From the NCBI GenBank assembly GCA_023053685.1, contig JALIGW010000031.1, positions 7,360,263-7,424,262 of the forward strand: 64,000 bases of DNA, given 5' to 3'. The notes under the pieces were generated by a model. The model did not search any database and had not been told where the DNA came from. It was given only the letters and a program-made list of their open reading frames with translations. A program made the position numbers and the translations under genes. Below are positions 14,509 through 26,200 of this stretch, in pieces (position 1 is the stretch's first letter; each line of letters opens with the position of its first letter). The stretch comes from Diadophis punctatus similis. Its lineage: Eukaryota; Chordata; Lepidosauria; Squamata; Dipsadidae.

Positions 14509-15164
14509 ATTCCTCATTTTGACTGTCAATAGAATTGAAAGCCTTTGTAGAATAAATTAAGGATAGATTGATTTATTTTTAGTATTCTTTGACTTTATTA
14601 TCCAGTAATGGCTTGTTCTTTGGTCTTTTGTAAACCTAGATAGAAGATCTAGTATTTGCCTTTTCATGCAAGGCATTGGATGATGAATAAATAAATATTA
14701 TTTTGCTAGCATCACTTCAGAATGATTTCTAATGTTCTCCTTAAAATAATGGGTATTTGCTCAAAATCATATTGTAGAAATGGGTTTGGCTTTCTTCTAC
14801 TTTTGTTTGATTGTGAATTTGCAAATGAGGGGTTTGTGATCTGTTCTATAATCAGCTCCTGACCAATTCTTTGGTGTTATAATTGAACTCTTCTCCACCT
14901 TGTATCAATAATATAATAAATTCAATTTCTGTGTGCTTTATCTGGTGATATGCATGTATAGAGACATTGTTTTGGTTATTTGAAAATTGGGTTACTAATG
15001 AAATGATCATTGGATTGGAGGAAAAGGTGATTTCCTGCTTCATTTCTGTTTTCTAGGCCATAACATTCAACTACATTTTCTTTCAAACTATTTCAGTCTC
15101 CAGTCACAAGCAGCACATCTTGCTCACATGTTCTATCAATTTCAGATTGAATTTGATAATAAAA
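14509..15164. other. No gene seen; AT-rich
   Basis: Unique-looking sequence between the hAT element and the L1 target site. Confidence 0.55.
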
Positions 15165-15204
15165 CCTTTTACTCTAGACTTCTGGTGGGATTGGCTGGAG
15201 AGAT

Positions 15205-15382
15205 ATGTGTTGCAGGGGATGACTATCGGACCCGCAACACATTTTTCTCCATTTGGGTGCTCTTTTGGGCATCACAGAATAGATGGAGGATACTTTGGAG
15301 AGTGATCGGGTGTGAGGCAGACACCCGATCACTTAGGAGAAGCCTCCGAAACCAACAGAGAAAAAGCCTGTCCTTTTGACAG
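15205..15382 (+). other. Three predicted hairpins in the L1 5' untranslated region
   Basis: ATGTGTTGC at 15205-15213 pairs with GCAACACAT at 15234-15242. AGTGATCGGGTGT at 15301-15313 pairs perfectly with ACACCCGATCACT at 15321-15333, giving a 13-bp stem with a 7-nt loop. CCTGTC pairs with GACAGG around 15367-15382. The role is unknown. Confidence 0.6.
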
Positions 15383-16333
15383 GTCTATAGCAATGGCGTC
15401 CACATAGCAGGAAGCGAAGAAGGAATCAACAATTGAAGATCGGAGCGGAGTATTTTAGAGGCTCTAAATATTGGATATCTGATAAAGTGGAGAAAAAGAC
15501 TTAACTGCTGGAAAACTACAAAGCTTCAAAAATAAGGCAAGCAGCTTTTATAGAGAGAACGCTGAAAGCAACAGGATTTAAACTGTAACCAGTCGAGAAG
15601 GAGAATGGAGGAAACAAAAGTGTCATTCTGTTAAAAAAACTTTCTCTTTTGACGGCTGCTTGCTACTAACGCTGGAGATTTAAATTGAAACTGTAACCAA
15701 CTGAAGGAAAAGACTTTTACAAACAACAAGGACTGAGAATTGATAAGTGAAAGTGTGATTGGACTACGATTGGAGAAACCACAAGAAGAAGGATTTTAAA
15801 CACTGGAAAAGCTTAAAGACTTAAAGACTTGGACTGGAGAAGATTTGGATATTTAGACTTCAGATTTTGTTGAGACTAAAAAGAAAAAAGAAAAGAAAAG
15901 GAAGAAAGATCTAATAGACTAAAAAACTAGATTGGAAACAGGACAAGTACTAATAGGACTGAGCAGTGACTAAGCAAATTCCTATTCAGCTTTGGACTAA
16001 ATACAACGAAGAAAAGCCTTGATAAGTACTAAAGTTTCTCTTATCCTGTATTATTGCTAATTAATATCTGTCTTATGTATTTTTGGACTATTCCTATGAA
16101 TGTTTGATATTTCTTTAGTAATGGTTATTGTTATAGGGTTTTTTTGAGGAAAGTTATAAAGTTATACTAGATTGAATATAGATAATACAATAACCTTGGT
16201 ATTGTAAGTTTAAATAACAAGAGTTGAGATAAAGGTAAAATCAATAAGAGTATATTTTATAGATTATAAGAAAAGAAATTGCTAGAAAGCAGTGATAATT
16301 GAAAACCTGTGTAAAGTTGTGTGTAAGATAAAA

Positions 16334-16875
16334 ATGGCTACTTCAAATGTGATGACCAGACTAGGGAAAAAAACAATATTGAATCCAGTTACTTCCTCAC
16401 CAGTACAAAAGTTAAAAGAAACAATGACAGAAGTGGAAAAAGAGAAGGATAGTGCAACAGTTAATATGCAAAATATACACGCAATATTGCAGAGTATTCA
16501 AGAAACTATGGTCACAACCCAAGAATTGATAAATAAAATGCAGGAAACGATTGCTAACAATCATGAGCAAACAAAAGCTCACCATATAAAAATAAAAACA
16601 GAGATGGGGGAGATGAAAGAAGAGATGAAAAATATGAATGATAAAATTGAGAAAATTCAAAATAAAATGATAGAAAATGAATGCAAAATAAAAACAATAG
16701 AAGTGAAAGTGGAACAAACAGAGGCTAAAATAGGAAATATGGAACAAAAAATACTGTTAGCCAATAGGAACCTGGAACAATCAATTGTGTATTTAGAATG
16801 GGAAAGGGCAGCTTTCCAGCTGCAATTTCAAAATATACAAGAAGAAAAAGATGAGAATGTAAAGGAAAAGGTAGC
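16334..16875 (+). pseudogene. L1 ORF1 protein, N-terminal coiled coil (interrupted)
   Basis: The ATG at 16334 (MATSNVMTRLGKKTIL) starts the L1 RNA-binding ORF1 protein, which normally trimerises through a coiled coil and coats L1 RNA. About 180 codons of Lys/Glu/Met-rich heptad sequence follow. The frame is broken at 16875 by the TMBIM1 retrocopy and then reads out of frame to a stop at 16912. It resumes after the second duplication copy at 18165, which shows that the retrocopy landed inside ORF1. Confidence 0.85.
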
Positions 16876-18164
16876 ACGACATGTCACACCCCTCTGCTCC
16901 TCCAAGCTATGAAGACCGAAATCCCCTCTATCCTCTGCCAGGGGGAGGATATCCTGGAGCTTATCCGCAACTACCACCCTATAGCGGTGGGTATCCTGAG
17001 CCTGGAGGCTACTCCTACCCAGGAGGGTACCCCCAGCTGTTTCCTCCTGTGCCTACAGCACCTATGAATTTTGGAGGCGAGAGTGATTTCCATGCGGCCG
17101 ATTGGGATGATAAGAAAGTCAGGAACACTTTTATCTGCAAGGTTTATAGCATTATCTCTGTGCAGTTGCTTGTGACAGTAGGCATCATTGTAATCTTCAC
17201 CTTTGTTGAACCTGTGTCAGGTTTTGTGAGGCGTAATATTGCTGTGTACTATGCATCCTATGCTGTCTTCTTGGTCACTTACCTGGTGCTGGTGTGCTGT
17301 GAGGGCCCACGGAGACGTTTTCCATGGAACCTCATCCTTCTGTCTATCTTTACACTAGCGATGGGATTCATGACAGGCACCATTGCTAGCATGTACTCTA
17401 CCAAGGCTGTTCTAATTGCTCTGATCATTACAGCGATTGTGGCCATAATTGTTACCGTCTTCTGTTTCCAGACAAAGGTGGATTTCACATCCTGCACTGG
17501 TTTGTTCTGTGTGCTGGGCATTGTTGTCATGGTGACTGGAATTATCACAGCCATAGTCCTGTCCTTCAAATACGTTCCTTGGCTCCATATGCTCTATGCA
17601 TCTATTGGTGCAATCGCCTTCACTCTGTTTCTTGCCTATGATACCCAACTGGTCTTGGGCAACAGGAAGCACACTATCAGCCCTGAGGAGTACATCTATG
17701 GAGCCCTCAAGATCTACACAGACATTGTTTATATCTTCACCTTCCTCTTGCAGATTGTGGGCAGCAGAGATTAGATGGATGAAAATATTTAAGACTTTGA
17801 CAATCTTCCCCAGAGATCAGGAAGTGACACCTTTCTGGCTCTAATGTACTGTGCTTGCCTCCAGTCTAATGTACTGTGTTTGCCTCCAGTCCATGTATAA
17901 ATGCCAAGAAAGGATTCAGAGTGTGGACCCGGAAACATAATAAGGAACCATATATTGTATTCAGTGAGATATGGATCTTAATCTTTTTGTTTTGCTTCTG
18001 TATTTCCACATGAGGCATATCCTTCTTTAACTTGTGCCTGGGAATAACGAATGTAGTATGTATTACCATTCTGATATGATGTATTGCAGTCTTTCAACTT
18101 ACCCATTTATTTGTATTTTTGTCAGCCTTTAAGGTGCAGATGATTCTTCTAATTAAAAAAAAAA
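16876..18164 (+). mobile_element. TMBIM1: Processed retrocopy of TMBIM1 mRNA with TSD and poly(A)
   Basis: The insert carries 5 nt of leader, the full coding sequence, about 380 nt of 3' untranslated region and a 10-A tail (18155-18164). It is flanked by a perfect 17-bp duplication GTAAAGGAAAAGGTAGC at 16859-16875 and 18165-18181. Intronless structure, poly(A) and this duplication are the hallmarks of LINE-1-mediated retroposition. The short leader means no parental promoter is likely to have come along. Confidence 0.95.
16881..17774 (+). CDS. TMBIM1: TMBIM1 (RECS1)-like transmembrane BAX inhibitor motif protein, intact retrogene frame
   Basis: The 297-codon uninterrupted frame starts at an ATG and matches transmembrane BAX inhibitor motif-containing protein 1. 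TMBIM1 is a seven-pass protein of Golgi, endosome and lysosome membranes that affects calcium handling, Fas trafficking and cell survival. The N-terminus opens MSHPSAPPSYEDRNPLYP and stays rich in Pro, Gly and Tyr to about residue 62. Membrane segments lie near residues 88-108, 122-140, 149-171, 176-196, 205-228, 235-252 and 275-294. The acidic residues matching the family's pH-sensing pair are kept: D254 (LAYDTQLVLG) and D281 (IYTDIVYIF). The parental protein is about 310 residues; the difference falls in the variable N-terminus. The parent gene is spliced and this copy is not. No stop or frameshift is visible, so it is young or under selection. TMBIM3/GRINA or FAIM2 fit less well. Confidence 0.93.
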   Translation: MSHPSAPPSYEDRNPLYPLPGGGYPGAYPQLPPYSGGYPEPGGYSYPGGYPQLFPPVPTAPMNFGGESDFHAADWDDKKVRNTFICKVYSIISVQLLVTVGIIVIFTFVEPVSGFVRRNIAVYYASYAVFLVTYLVLVCCEGPRRRFPWNLILLSIFTLAMGFMTGTIASMYSTKAVLIALIITAIVAIIVTVFCFQTKVDFTSCTGLFCVLGIVVMVTGIITAIVLSFKYVPWLHMLYASIGAIAFTLFLAYDTQLVLGNRKHTISPEEYIYGALKIYTDIVYIFTFLLQIVGSRD

Positions 18165-18593
18165 GTAAAGGAAAAGGTAGCGGAAATTTTGGCTGCAATT
18201 ATGCAAATAGATAAACAGGAGATGATCCAAGAAATAGACGAGGCTTATCGAATATATACTAATTATGCGAGAAGGAATAAATTACCAAAAGAACTGCACG
18301 CTAAATTTATAAGGAGAGCAACCAGGGATTAATTCTAAAAAAAACAAAAGAGGAATCATTTACTTATATGGGAAAAGAGGTAATAGTTTTAAAACAAATA
18401 CCAAAAAGAATTAGAAATACAAGACAGCAATATTACTTCCTAACAGCACAACTGATAAAACACAATGTGCCATTTAGTTGGCTATTTCCGGAGGGGATTC
18501 AAATAATATGGCAGGATAAGAGAATAAAAATAGATTCAGTGGAGAAAGCACAGGATTTTTTACGAAACATGTGTTCAAAAAGAGAATGAAAGA
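18165..18593 (+). pseudogene. L1 ORF1 protein, C-terminal RNA-binding part
   Basis: This resumes the ORF1 frame after the retrocopy (VKEKVAEILAAIMQIDKQEM, then IYTNYARRNKLPKELHAKFI). It continues after a break near 18331 as MGKEVIVLKQIPKRIRN, then FSWLFPEGIQIIWQDK and IDSVEKAQDFLRNM. This corresponds to the RRM-like and C-terminal domains of L1 ORF1p. Stops and frame changes make it non-functional. Confidence 0.8.
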
Positions 18594-18722
18594 GAAAGGG
18601 TAAATAATAAGAAACAACAAGAAGAAGAAGTTGTAGAAGAAAGACAGAAAGAAAGAGACAAGGAAAGAATACAAGAGGTAGTAAGAGAAGCTAGGGTCAC
18701 AAGGAAATAATTTGAAGAAAAA

Positions 18723-20557
18723 TGGGAGATGAGATTAAATTAATCTCGATCAATATCAATGGATTAAATGCTCCAAAAAAAAGAAATAAAATCTTTCCAA
18801 ATTAAAAAAATTGGATCTAGATGAAATATTACTCCAGGAAGTTCATATTAAAAAAGAACACAAGTAAACTATTGGAAAATAAAAATATTAGGGAAAATAT
18901 ACACATCTTTATCAGTCAATTTTAAAAAAGGAGTTCTCTTTGTAAAAGAGAAAATAAAATCTGATTTAATTTATGCAGATGAGGAAGGAAGAATTTTAAT
19001 AGTTAAATTGGAAATAGAGACAAAACCTATACTTTTGATCAATATATATGCACCAAATATGAATCAATATGAATTTTATAAGAAAGTACATAATAAAATA
19101 ATAGAATTTCAACACGAAGAATTTTGTATTATTGGGGATTTTAATGCAATAACTGATAGTAAAAAGGACCACAAAACTCATTAAAAAATTAAAACAAAGA
19201 AAAACATATTACCACAAACATTTCCTCACTTAGCAAAATAATATAGTTTACACGAAACCTGGAGAGAGTTACACTACACAAAAAACCAATATACCTTTTT
19301 TCCCAATTCATATAGATCATGGTCATGGATAGATATGGCCTGGATGACTCCAAATTTAAGAAACAATACTAGTACAATAGAAATTGAATGTAATGAATGG
19401 GCGGACCATAATCCTATAACATTAATATGGAAGGGGAAAAAGAAACAAAATAGATGGATGATGGACCGACAATTACCCAATGATAAACAATTTAAAGAGA
19501 TACTAAATAAAGAATTAAATCAATTTTATATGGTTAATAAAAAGGAAGATACATCAACTCAAAATCTTTGGGATACAACCAAAGCATATATGAGGGGTCT
19601 AATAACGGCATGTACAATAAGGAAACGAAAAGAAAAGAAATATCAACAAGACTTGCAAAATCAGGATATAATAATGGATTGGTTCACATATATACAGGTT
19701 CAAAATAGATATCTCATGGACAAAAAACAATATCAATTTCAAACGGAACCTCAAGAATTGGATAAAATAATGATATCATCAAATCAGAAATTAATTAGTA
19801 AATTTTATAAATTTTTATTACTATATGAATTGGCGGAAGAAACTGTAAAAGAAACTATGATTAATTGGGCACAAAATTTAGGATACAATATTGAATTGGA
19901 TAAATGGGAAAAAATGTGGAAAATAAATTCAAAATTAACAGTAGCCACGGCATTTAGAGAAAATCAGTGCAAGATGTTTTATAGGTGGCATTTAACACCC
20001 GTAAGACTGGCAAAAATATCAAATAAAATTTCACCTCTCTGTTGGAAGTGTCACAATACACATGTACATATTTCCATATGTGGTGGACGTGCAAAAAAGC
20101 AAAGAAATTTTGGGTCAAAATTAGAAACATAATAGAGGAAATAATATTGATTGGAAGCCAGAACTTTATTTATTAGGAATTATTACAGAGAATTATTCGA
20201 AAGAAATATACTATATGACAACCATTCTTGACAAATGTATCTTTTCTTTTATGTACACTGAGAGCATATGCACCAAAGACAAATTCCTTGTGTGTCCAAT
20301 CACACTTGGCCAATAAAGAATTCTATTCTATTCTATTCTACTTAACAGTACATATAGTAACAGCCGCCAGAATAGCATATGCAGCAAAATGGAAACAAAA
20401 CGACACACCAACTGATGAAGAAATCATAAAGAAAATTCTTGATTGCGCAGAGATGGACAAAATGACTAAGGAGTTACAAGATAAAGAAGAATCCGAATAC
20501 TATTTAACACGGAACAGACTATATGAATGGTTAAAGAACAAGGATAATAAAGTATAA
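18723..20557 (+). pseudogene. L1 ORF2 remnant: endonuclease plus C-terminus, reverse transcriptase deleted
   Basis: The frame opens MGDEIKLISININGLNAPKK, the start of the AP-type endonuclease, and shows LLINIYAPN, IIGDFNAI and EWADHNPITLIW, with the catalytic Asp and His context. Several stops and frame changes interrupt it. At about 19655 the sequence passes from the segment after the endonuclease (RKRKEKKYQQDLQ) straight to the far C-terminal region (DIIMDWFTYIQVQNRY, FRENQCKMFYRWHLTP, CWKCHNTHVHI). The whole FADD-containing reverse transcriptase is missing, yet the frame from 19335 to 20132 stays open across the junction. The last part (20342-20557) follows a small insertion. Confidence 0.8.
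20222..20341 (+). mobile_element. LINE 3'-tail fragment ending in (ATTCT)n
   Basis: The stretch has ACTGAGAGCATATGCACCAA, then TTGTGTGTCCAATCACACTT and GGCCAATAAAGAATTCTATT, ending in ATTCT pentamers. It interrupts the L1 ORF2 C-terminus. ATTCT repeats are the complement of AATAG. AATAG tails have been described on a snake-specific group of CR1 elements. Family assignment is inference. Confidence 0.55.
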
Positions 20558-20775
20558 GAGATGTAAATATTAATATATCAACAAGGAGCAGAAAGTAAAT
20601 GTGTATATATAGAAGAGTAGATAATAGAAACATTTATATGTATTAGATAGATAAATAGTATATATATGAATTTTGATAAACCGATCATCAACTGTAACAA
20701 TGATAGTAATACATATGTTTGTATGTTGTGTATGTTTTTAATGTAATAAAAAACAAAAAAAACCCTTTTACTCTA

Positions 20776-21429
20776 ACCTCTTTTTCCTCTGCATCAGTGG
20801 CTGAAGCAAACGCTTTGCTAACCATCATATTAAAGTTTTACCTATATATTCTAATTGATATTTATTTTGGTCATTAATTGCATTGTACCCAATTTTTCCT
20901 AATAATGGAAACTTTAATACATACATACAAAGATACAGGGATAGCATTTTACATAACTTGGAAAGGATTAGTAAAAATGATTTTAGGAAATGTATAATTA
21001 GGGTTCTAGAATGATCTTGTTTTTCTAAAGTTGTGATTTCATTTTATTTTTATTGTCTTGCTTTGGGGTGAAATTTTCTATGATAGAAAATATTAGGTCC
21101 ATTCAAATTATTTTGCTTTCAGTTATCATCAACAAGTCATTTTCTTTTATTTGTGGTTGATTTTCATTGGTTACTACCTTTCCTACAAGTTTTCCTGTCC
21201 CAAATATCTTCCCATTTGTTAATCTGAAAGTACCCTTTGTGTGATTCTGATGAAAAATAGGCAGGGGGCAAAGAAAGTGATAAATGAACATTAAGTGTTA
21301 AGGAATATATTTGTGCATTTATCCTGCGAAAATGACTTTTAATAATGGCATGTGTTTATTCATAATTTCTGTCATAACATTAGCATCAGAAAGCAGGTGT
21401 CACAGAAAAAGGCTGAAATGTTTTTTTCT
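20776..21429. other. No gene seen; AT-rich
   Basis: No motif-bearing open frame after the L1 target duplication. Confidence 0.55.
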
Positions 21430-21715
21430 GTCTTCCCAGAGGGCAGAGTAAAGAAATAATAGAGTTAAATTACAGGAAGGTAGATTCTGGTTACATATTA
21501 AGAAAAACTTCCCAATGGTAAGAACAGCTCAATGATAGAACCATATACCTCAAGAGATAGTACACTCTCTTTCATTAACTGGAATGAAATGGAAAATAAT
21601 GGAAAATAATCTTTTGGCCATATTTTAATATGAATTCCTATACAGAACTGAGCTTGGACTCGGTGGCCTAAATGACTCCATCCAACTCTATCATTCAATG
21701 ATTCTTTGCTAAAAT
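21430..21715 (+). mobile_element. CR1/L3-like LINE 3' end fragment
   Basis: GAAGGTAGATTCTGGTTACA, then AAAAACTTCCCAATGGTAAG and TTGGACTCGGTGGCCTAAAT followed by ACTCCATCCAACTCTATCAT match the order of the conserved 3' end of CR1-group LINEs. It is diverged. Confidence 0.6.
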
Positions 21716-22932
21716 ATGGGCATTTCATTAAGCATTATTACAATATTGTTAGGAAGAAAAATAACATTAATAATTTAAAAAATTGAAAATGATATCAGAG
21801 CAAGAAGGGGCCAATTAACTCTAGGTTTTCCAGATATTTAACACTTTAAATTCTTTCCAGTCTAGACTGAAAGCATAGTTTTAGCTGTAGTCAGTTTAAG
21901 ATAATGTTTCTTGGCAACTACAAGATTTGTGGACTTCAGTTCCCAGAACTCCTCAGCCAGCATGCTGGGGATGGGGACTCACTTGCTTCTGATCCCCAAA
22001 TATTCTTCCATGGCATCTGAATGGGGATTGGAATCATAGGTTTCTTTTAACATAGTTCCAGAACAATACTACTCTGTGTCCTCAATATCACATATTTTCA
22101 CACAGTGACACAAATGAGACATTTGTCATACTATCCTGATGTGTATGACACCAGTCTCCCATTAACCCCACCCTGATGCCTGTGGATGGGATCAATATTT
22201 GCATAGAAAAAATATTTGAAAGATGGATATTTATGCTTTTCTTAACTTAAGAAGTTTTAGGAGATTGCTTTAAAATGAAAAATTAAATAAAAAGCTTTTC
22301 CAAATGCATTACTAGATTGGCACATTTTACTCTGGTCCATTTTACTTTCGAGCCTTAAGAATGACTGATGGGGATATTTGAAATTCATGAGACCAAAGTC
22401 AAGATTGGTTATTGCTCCAGATGTTACAGTAATTACCTTGTTCTGAAATGTACTTTTAATTAACATAATTATTGTTGTTTTTTCTGCAATTAGTAGTATC
22501 TCTTCATTCTAACTAAATCTATGTGTGTACAAATGGAAGTTCCATTTGAGATCAGAATGCTATAACTACTGTAATTGCTTCCTGAATGGCTTATTCTGAT
22601 TTCTATAGACTAAAACATTATATATTTGGGATTACTTGCTTTATTTTATCTTACTCTGCTATACAAAATAGGGCCAAAATAAATATATCCCAGCTAACCA
22701 GATAAGCACATATACATACCATTCTCTTAAGCACAATTCATTGGGCATTAATCAGCTAGTAATTAAAAGCAATTCTTGAGCCTTTGTGAGGACATATAAT
22801 GTAGTTTTTCTGACAAAATATGGTACTCATTTAAGGGAAGGGAGAAATTTTGTTTGGTTTGCATTTATGACACTGCAATCTCAGAGCAAAAACCATGCCT
22901 GTAAGGATTGCCTCTCCTCCTTACTTAAGAAA
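21716..22932. other. No gene seen; possible small repeat remnant at 21905-21975
   Basis: The phrase GTGGACTTCAGTTCCCAGAA with CTCCTCAGCCAGCATGCTGG looks like a remnant of a common reptile repeat. The rest is AT-rich without motif. Confidence 0.4.
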
Positions 22933-22945
22933 GTGAAAACTCTTG

Positions 22946-23282
22946 AAACCAAGTATTTCAAAAGGAACCTTTTATTAAGCAGAAGTGACAGCAATGGATT
23001 CAAAGTAGCGTCTGAATACCCTTAATCAAGACAAGTAGAATTAAAGCAGTAGAGACCCCTCCCTTTAGCCAGATGCAGATTTAGCCAATCCACAGGTGTG
23101 AAGATGTTCTTTTACCAACTGCCCTGAGAACCAGATAAGCACACATTCCCATGACTATCTTCCGTTGGCTATCAAAGTGAAACAACCCACATGGCCATCC
23201 CTCCTATACATTCCCCAAGAGGTGAGAAGATCTCAGGGTGCTTCGGTGCCAGGATACAAGTTATAAAATACCAGTTGTCACA
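22946..23282 (-). mobile_element. Possible solo LTR (minus strand)
   Basis: Read on the minus strand, the segment starts TGTGACAACTGG, contains a promoter-like part, then CTTAATAAAAGG as a poly(A) signal, and ends near CTTGGTTTCA, giving TG...CA ends. This looks like an LTR. I found no 5-bp duplication, so the boundaries are tentative. Confidence 0.35.
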
Positions 23283-26200
23283 GGCAATACTAATGAATCA
23301 AATCCAAGCCCCCCCTTCTCCCAATTGAATGGCAGTATCACTTTTTAGAGATCTGACAATGCCAATTGAAACATAGTTATCTTCTGGATTGTGCACTTTC
23401 TGAGTTTCACAATACAGTTTCAGTTCAAAAATTCATAGAAAATGGATAGGAACACTTTTATACAAAACTCAGGATAGTTTTGAAAGAAAGGGAAATGAAA
23501 ACATGAGTATGTGAGAGGGTTTATATACAAAAATAGTTATGTTATTTTTGAAACTTGCAAACAGATGTATATATTGGACAAAACAGATACCAAATTGATA
23601 CAGAAAAAGACTCATTTGTCCATCCTCAGCCCTGATGGAATTGCAGAATAAAAAACCCATATTTGTTTACTTTAAACAGTGAAATTGTCTTTTGGAGCTT
23701 GATTAGAAATAGCCAAAAAATCAGGAAATTTGATTGCTCTATTCAGTATGCTATGGAAGATTAAAAACAGTTGCCACTCTCATTACTGCAATACATGGAA
23801 TTTGCTGAGCTAGATCTAGAGAATGCAGAGGAGATATTTGCAAATGAAGCTAAAGTAGTTTTATGCCCCCTTCTCAAATGCCAGTGCAGCCCAAGACCGA
23901 TCACCGATTTAAATGGCTTCAAAAGCAGATTGGCGTGTCATTCAGAAGCAGTCAGAAGCCTGTGGCCTTGATGAATCATAGATTTCAACTGGACTGCATG
24001 CAATTACTCTAATGAGCATTCTTTCCACCTATCATTTACAGTTGATTTTAGAATTCCCTAAATAATGAAAGTCTTAATTAGAAGAAAAGTCTGTTGTTTT
24101 ATCCCACCTCAGGTTGTATCCTGGCTTTTTTTAAAAAAAAACAAGCTGTCTTCATTAACAGAAGTAGAGAGAGAAGGACATATTATGGAGGGCAGAGGAG
24201 GAATTCTCTCAAAGAAAGTGCTTTGATCTCTAATGGGAGTTCTGGTCAGGCCAACCTCATCAAGTTAACTCAGGTCAAGTCAGATGCCAGAGCAGGCACA
24301 GATGATGTCCTTGGAGGAAACAGTAGCAGCTGTTTATTGATGTGGATGGATTATATGGTGTCCAAACATTCACTTGAGACTAATGTAGCCATGCATACTC
24401 TTGGTGTTTTTATACAAATGTGGAAATGCTTGTATTGCTGTTCCAGAAAAACTTGGATGCTGCTTTTCATTTAAAAAAATGTTTCAAATATTTCATAGAG
24501 CAGTAATTGTCCAGGCCTTATCAGTCATTTTTATGCAGTGTAATTTTATAGACACCATATAGCCCCTTTCTTGGCCTGAAAGTGTTACACCTGAATTTTC
24601 AAAATATCATTCCCTGCCCCAGAGAGTCAGATGTGGAGAGGGGCAGTGCAGCGAAGGAAAAACCAGATATTTTAAATCTATCCAAAGCAATCCACATCTC
24701 CAGATCAGGATCAGCACAGCTGCAAAAAGGGGGAAATGGGATAGTATCTGTTTCTTGAATAGAGCTTTAATTCAAGGTTGCTTGATAAAAAAAGCAAGAT
24801 AAAATAAGCAAAAATAAGGCTGCAACCATATTTTCACTTATCTAGGAAAATGACCCGTTAATTGTGAGGATTACATCTGTGCTGTAAAAATAACCACATT
24901 TTAAATATCTTTCTGACAATATTAGCATGTTACATAAACCTTTTTGCTCAGAGTTCCCTAAGTTAGGAATTCTGGAAGTTGAAGTCCACAGGTCCTCAAA
25001 GAGCCATAGGTTGCCCACCCCTGCCCTAACCTTCTGTTATAGTTGTCCCATATTACCAAGCATGTTTATTTTAAATTACATCTTGAAATGTACATTGACA
25101 TCAAAGAGGATAAATGATTCATTTCATTCTTGTTTTTACAATTGTTTTTTTTAATTTATAATTTTGTCTTAAGATATCTTTATTGGGGTCCATTTGTTAA
25201 ACACATTCATTCATTTATGTACTGGTCTTCTGCCATTATAGAACTTTATGAAATATATGATCTTCAATAGAAAGCTTTAATTTGTTTTAGCAGCTAGGTC
25301 AGTTTACCAAAACAAGTTAGTTGGTTGAATAAACTGTTAGCTGAACTGTTAGTTCAGACCACAGAAAGATCTCTTATGATTGAATATTCCTGCTTATATG
25401 AAAAAAAAATCCTGTTCATAGATGGAAAATATTTTGGTGAGAAAGGTTTGACGCTAATAATTACATTGATACTCCAGGTTTTTTTGCATGCAGTTAATTT
25501 TAATAGGAAGGAAGTTTAAATCATGAATGCCAAAGTAGCAATATGAAGGGGGCATAAAGAAGTCATGAATCAATCCCCTGGATTAAAAAGTCCAACAAAA
25601 AACACTGAAATATTTTGACATACTAATGTGATTTTCCCTTAATCTAAATTGAGAGTTGTAGTGGGCATATCTACCCTTTACTAGACATCAACCTTCCAGC
25701 TTTGCCAAAATCAGTGAAGAGCTATGCAGCAGTTATGAATTTGCTGAGGTTGGAACCAAGGAGCTGTTCTGTTTCTGCATGACTCCTTGTGAAACCTCTG
25801 GTTTCCGTTATTTGACATGTTCAAGAATATGTTTCCATAATTGGAACAAGTGGAGCTGTGAAATGTTCTCTTTTGAGAGTAGTATGGACATGCTTTTCTA
25901 TTTTTCAAGGCAAGAGGAATTTTACACTTGAGTGGCAACAATGTTGTTTTGAAGGTGCAGTCAAATTATGGGTTCATGGAGGTCAGAGACCGGTTTTCAT
26001 TCGGCATCTTTATCTAATGGAGCCTCTATGAGATATCTAACGCTAATAGATGTGGATGGAGTAATATTTATGTTCATAATAAATATGAAAAAAAGTTTTA
26101 AAATCCAATTATGCCTCAGAATTAAGAAGGTACCGGCCAGGTTCCGAAGAAACCATGTCTGTAATGTGGTGTACCAGGAGTATCTTTAGATCAGTTTTCT

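Larger units (their letters stand above)
15177..20763 (+). mobile_element. L1 LINE, both ends present, internally deleted, host to TMBIM1 retrocopy
   Basis: A 12-bp target-site duplication CCTTTTACTCTA at 15165-15176 and 20764-20775 brackets the element. The 3' end is A-rich (AATAAAAAACAAAAAAAA). Order: 5' untranslated region (15177-16333), ORF1 coiled coil (from 16334), TMBIM1 retrocopy (16876-18181), ORF1 remainder (to about 18590), ORF2 endonuclease (from 18723), a deletion near 19655 that removes reverse transcriptase, the ORF2 C-terminus (to 20557), a small LINE-tail insertion (20222-20341), and the 3' untranslated region. It is unable to move itself. Confidence 0.85.

Noticed and set aside
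16412..16747. Minus-strand Phe/His-rich frame
   Set aside because: Mirror of the L1 ORF1 coiled coil.
24094..24474. 126-codon plus-strand frame
   Set aside because: No domain, low-complexity start, no support from neighbouring sequence; likely chance in AT-rich DNA.
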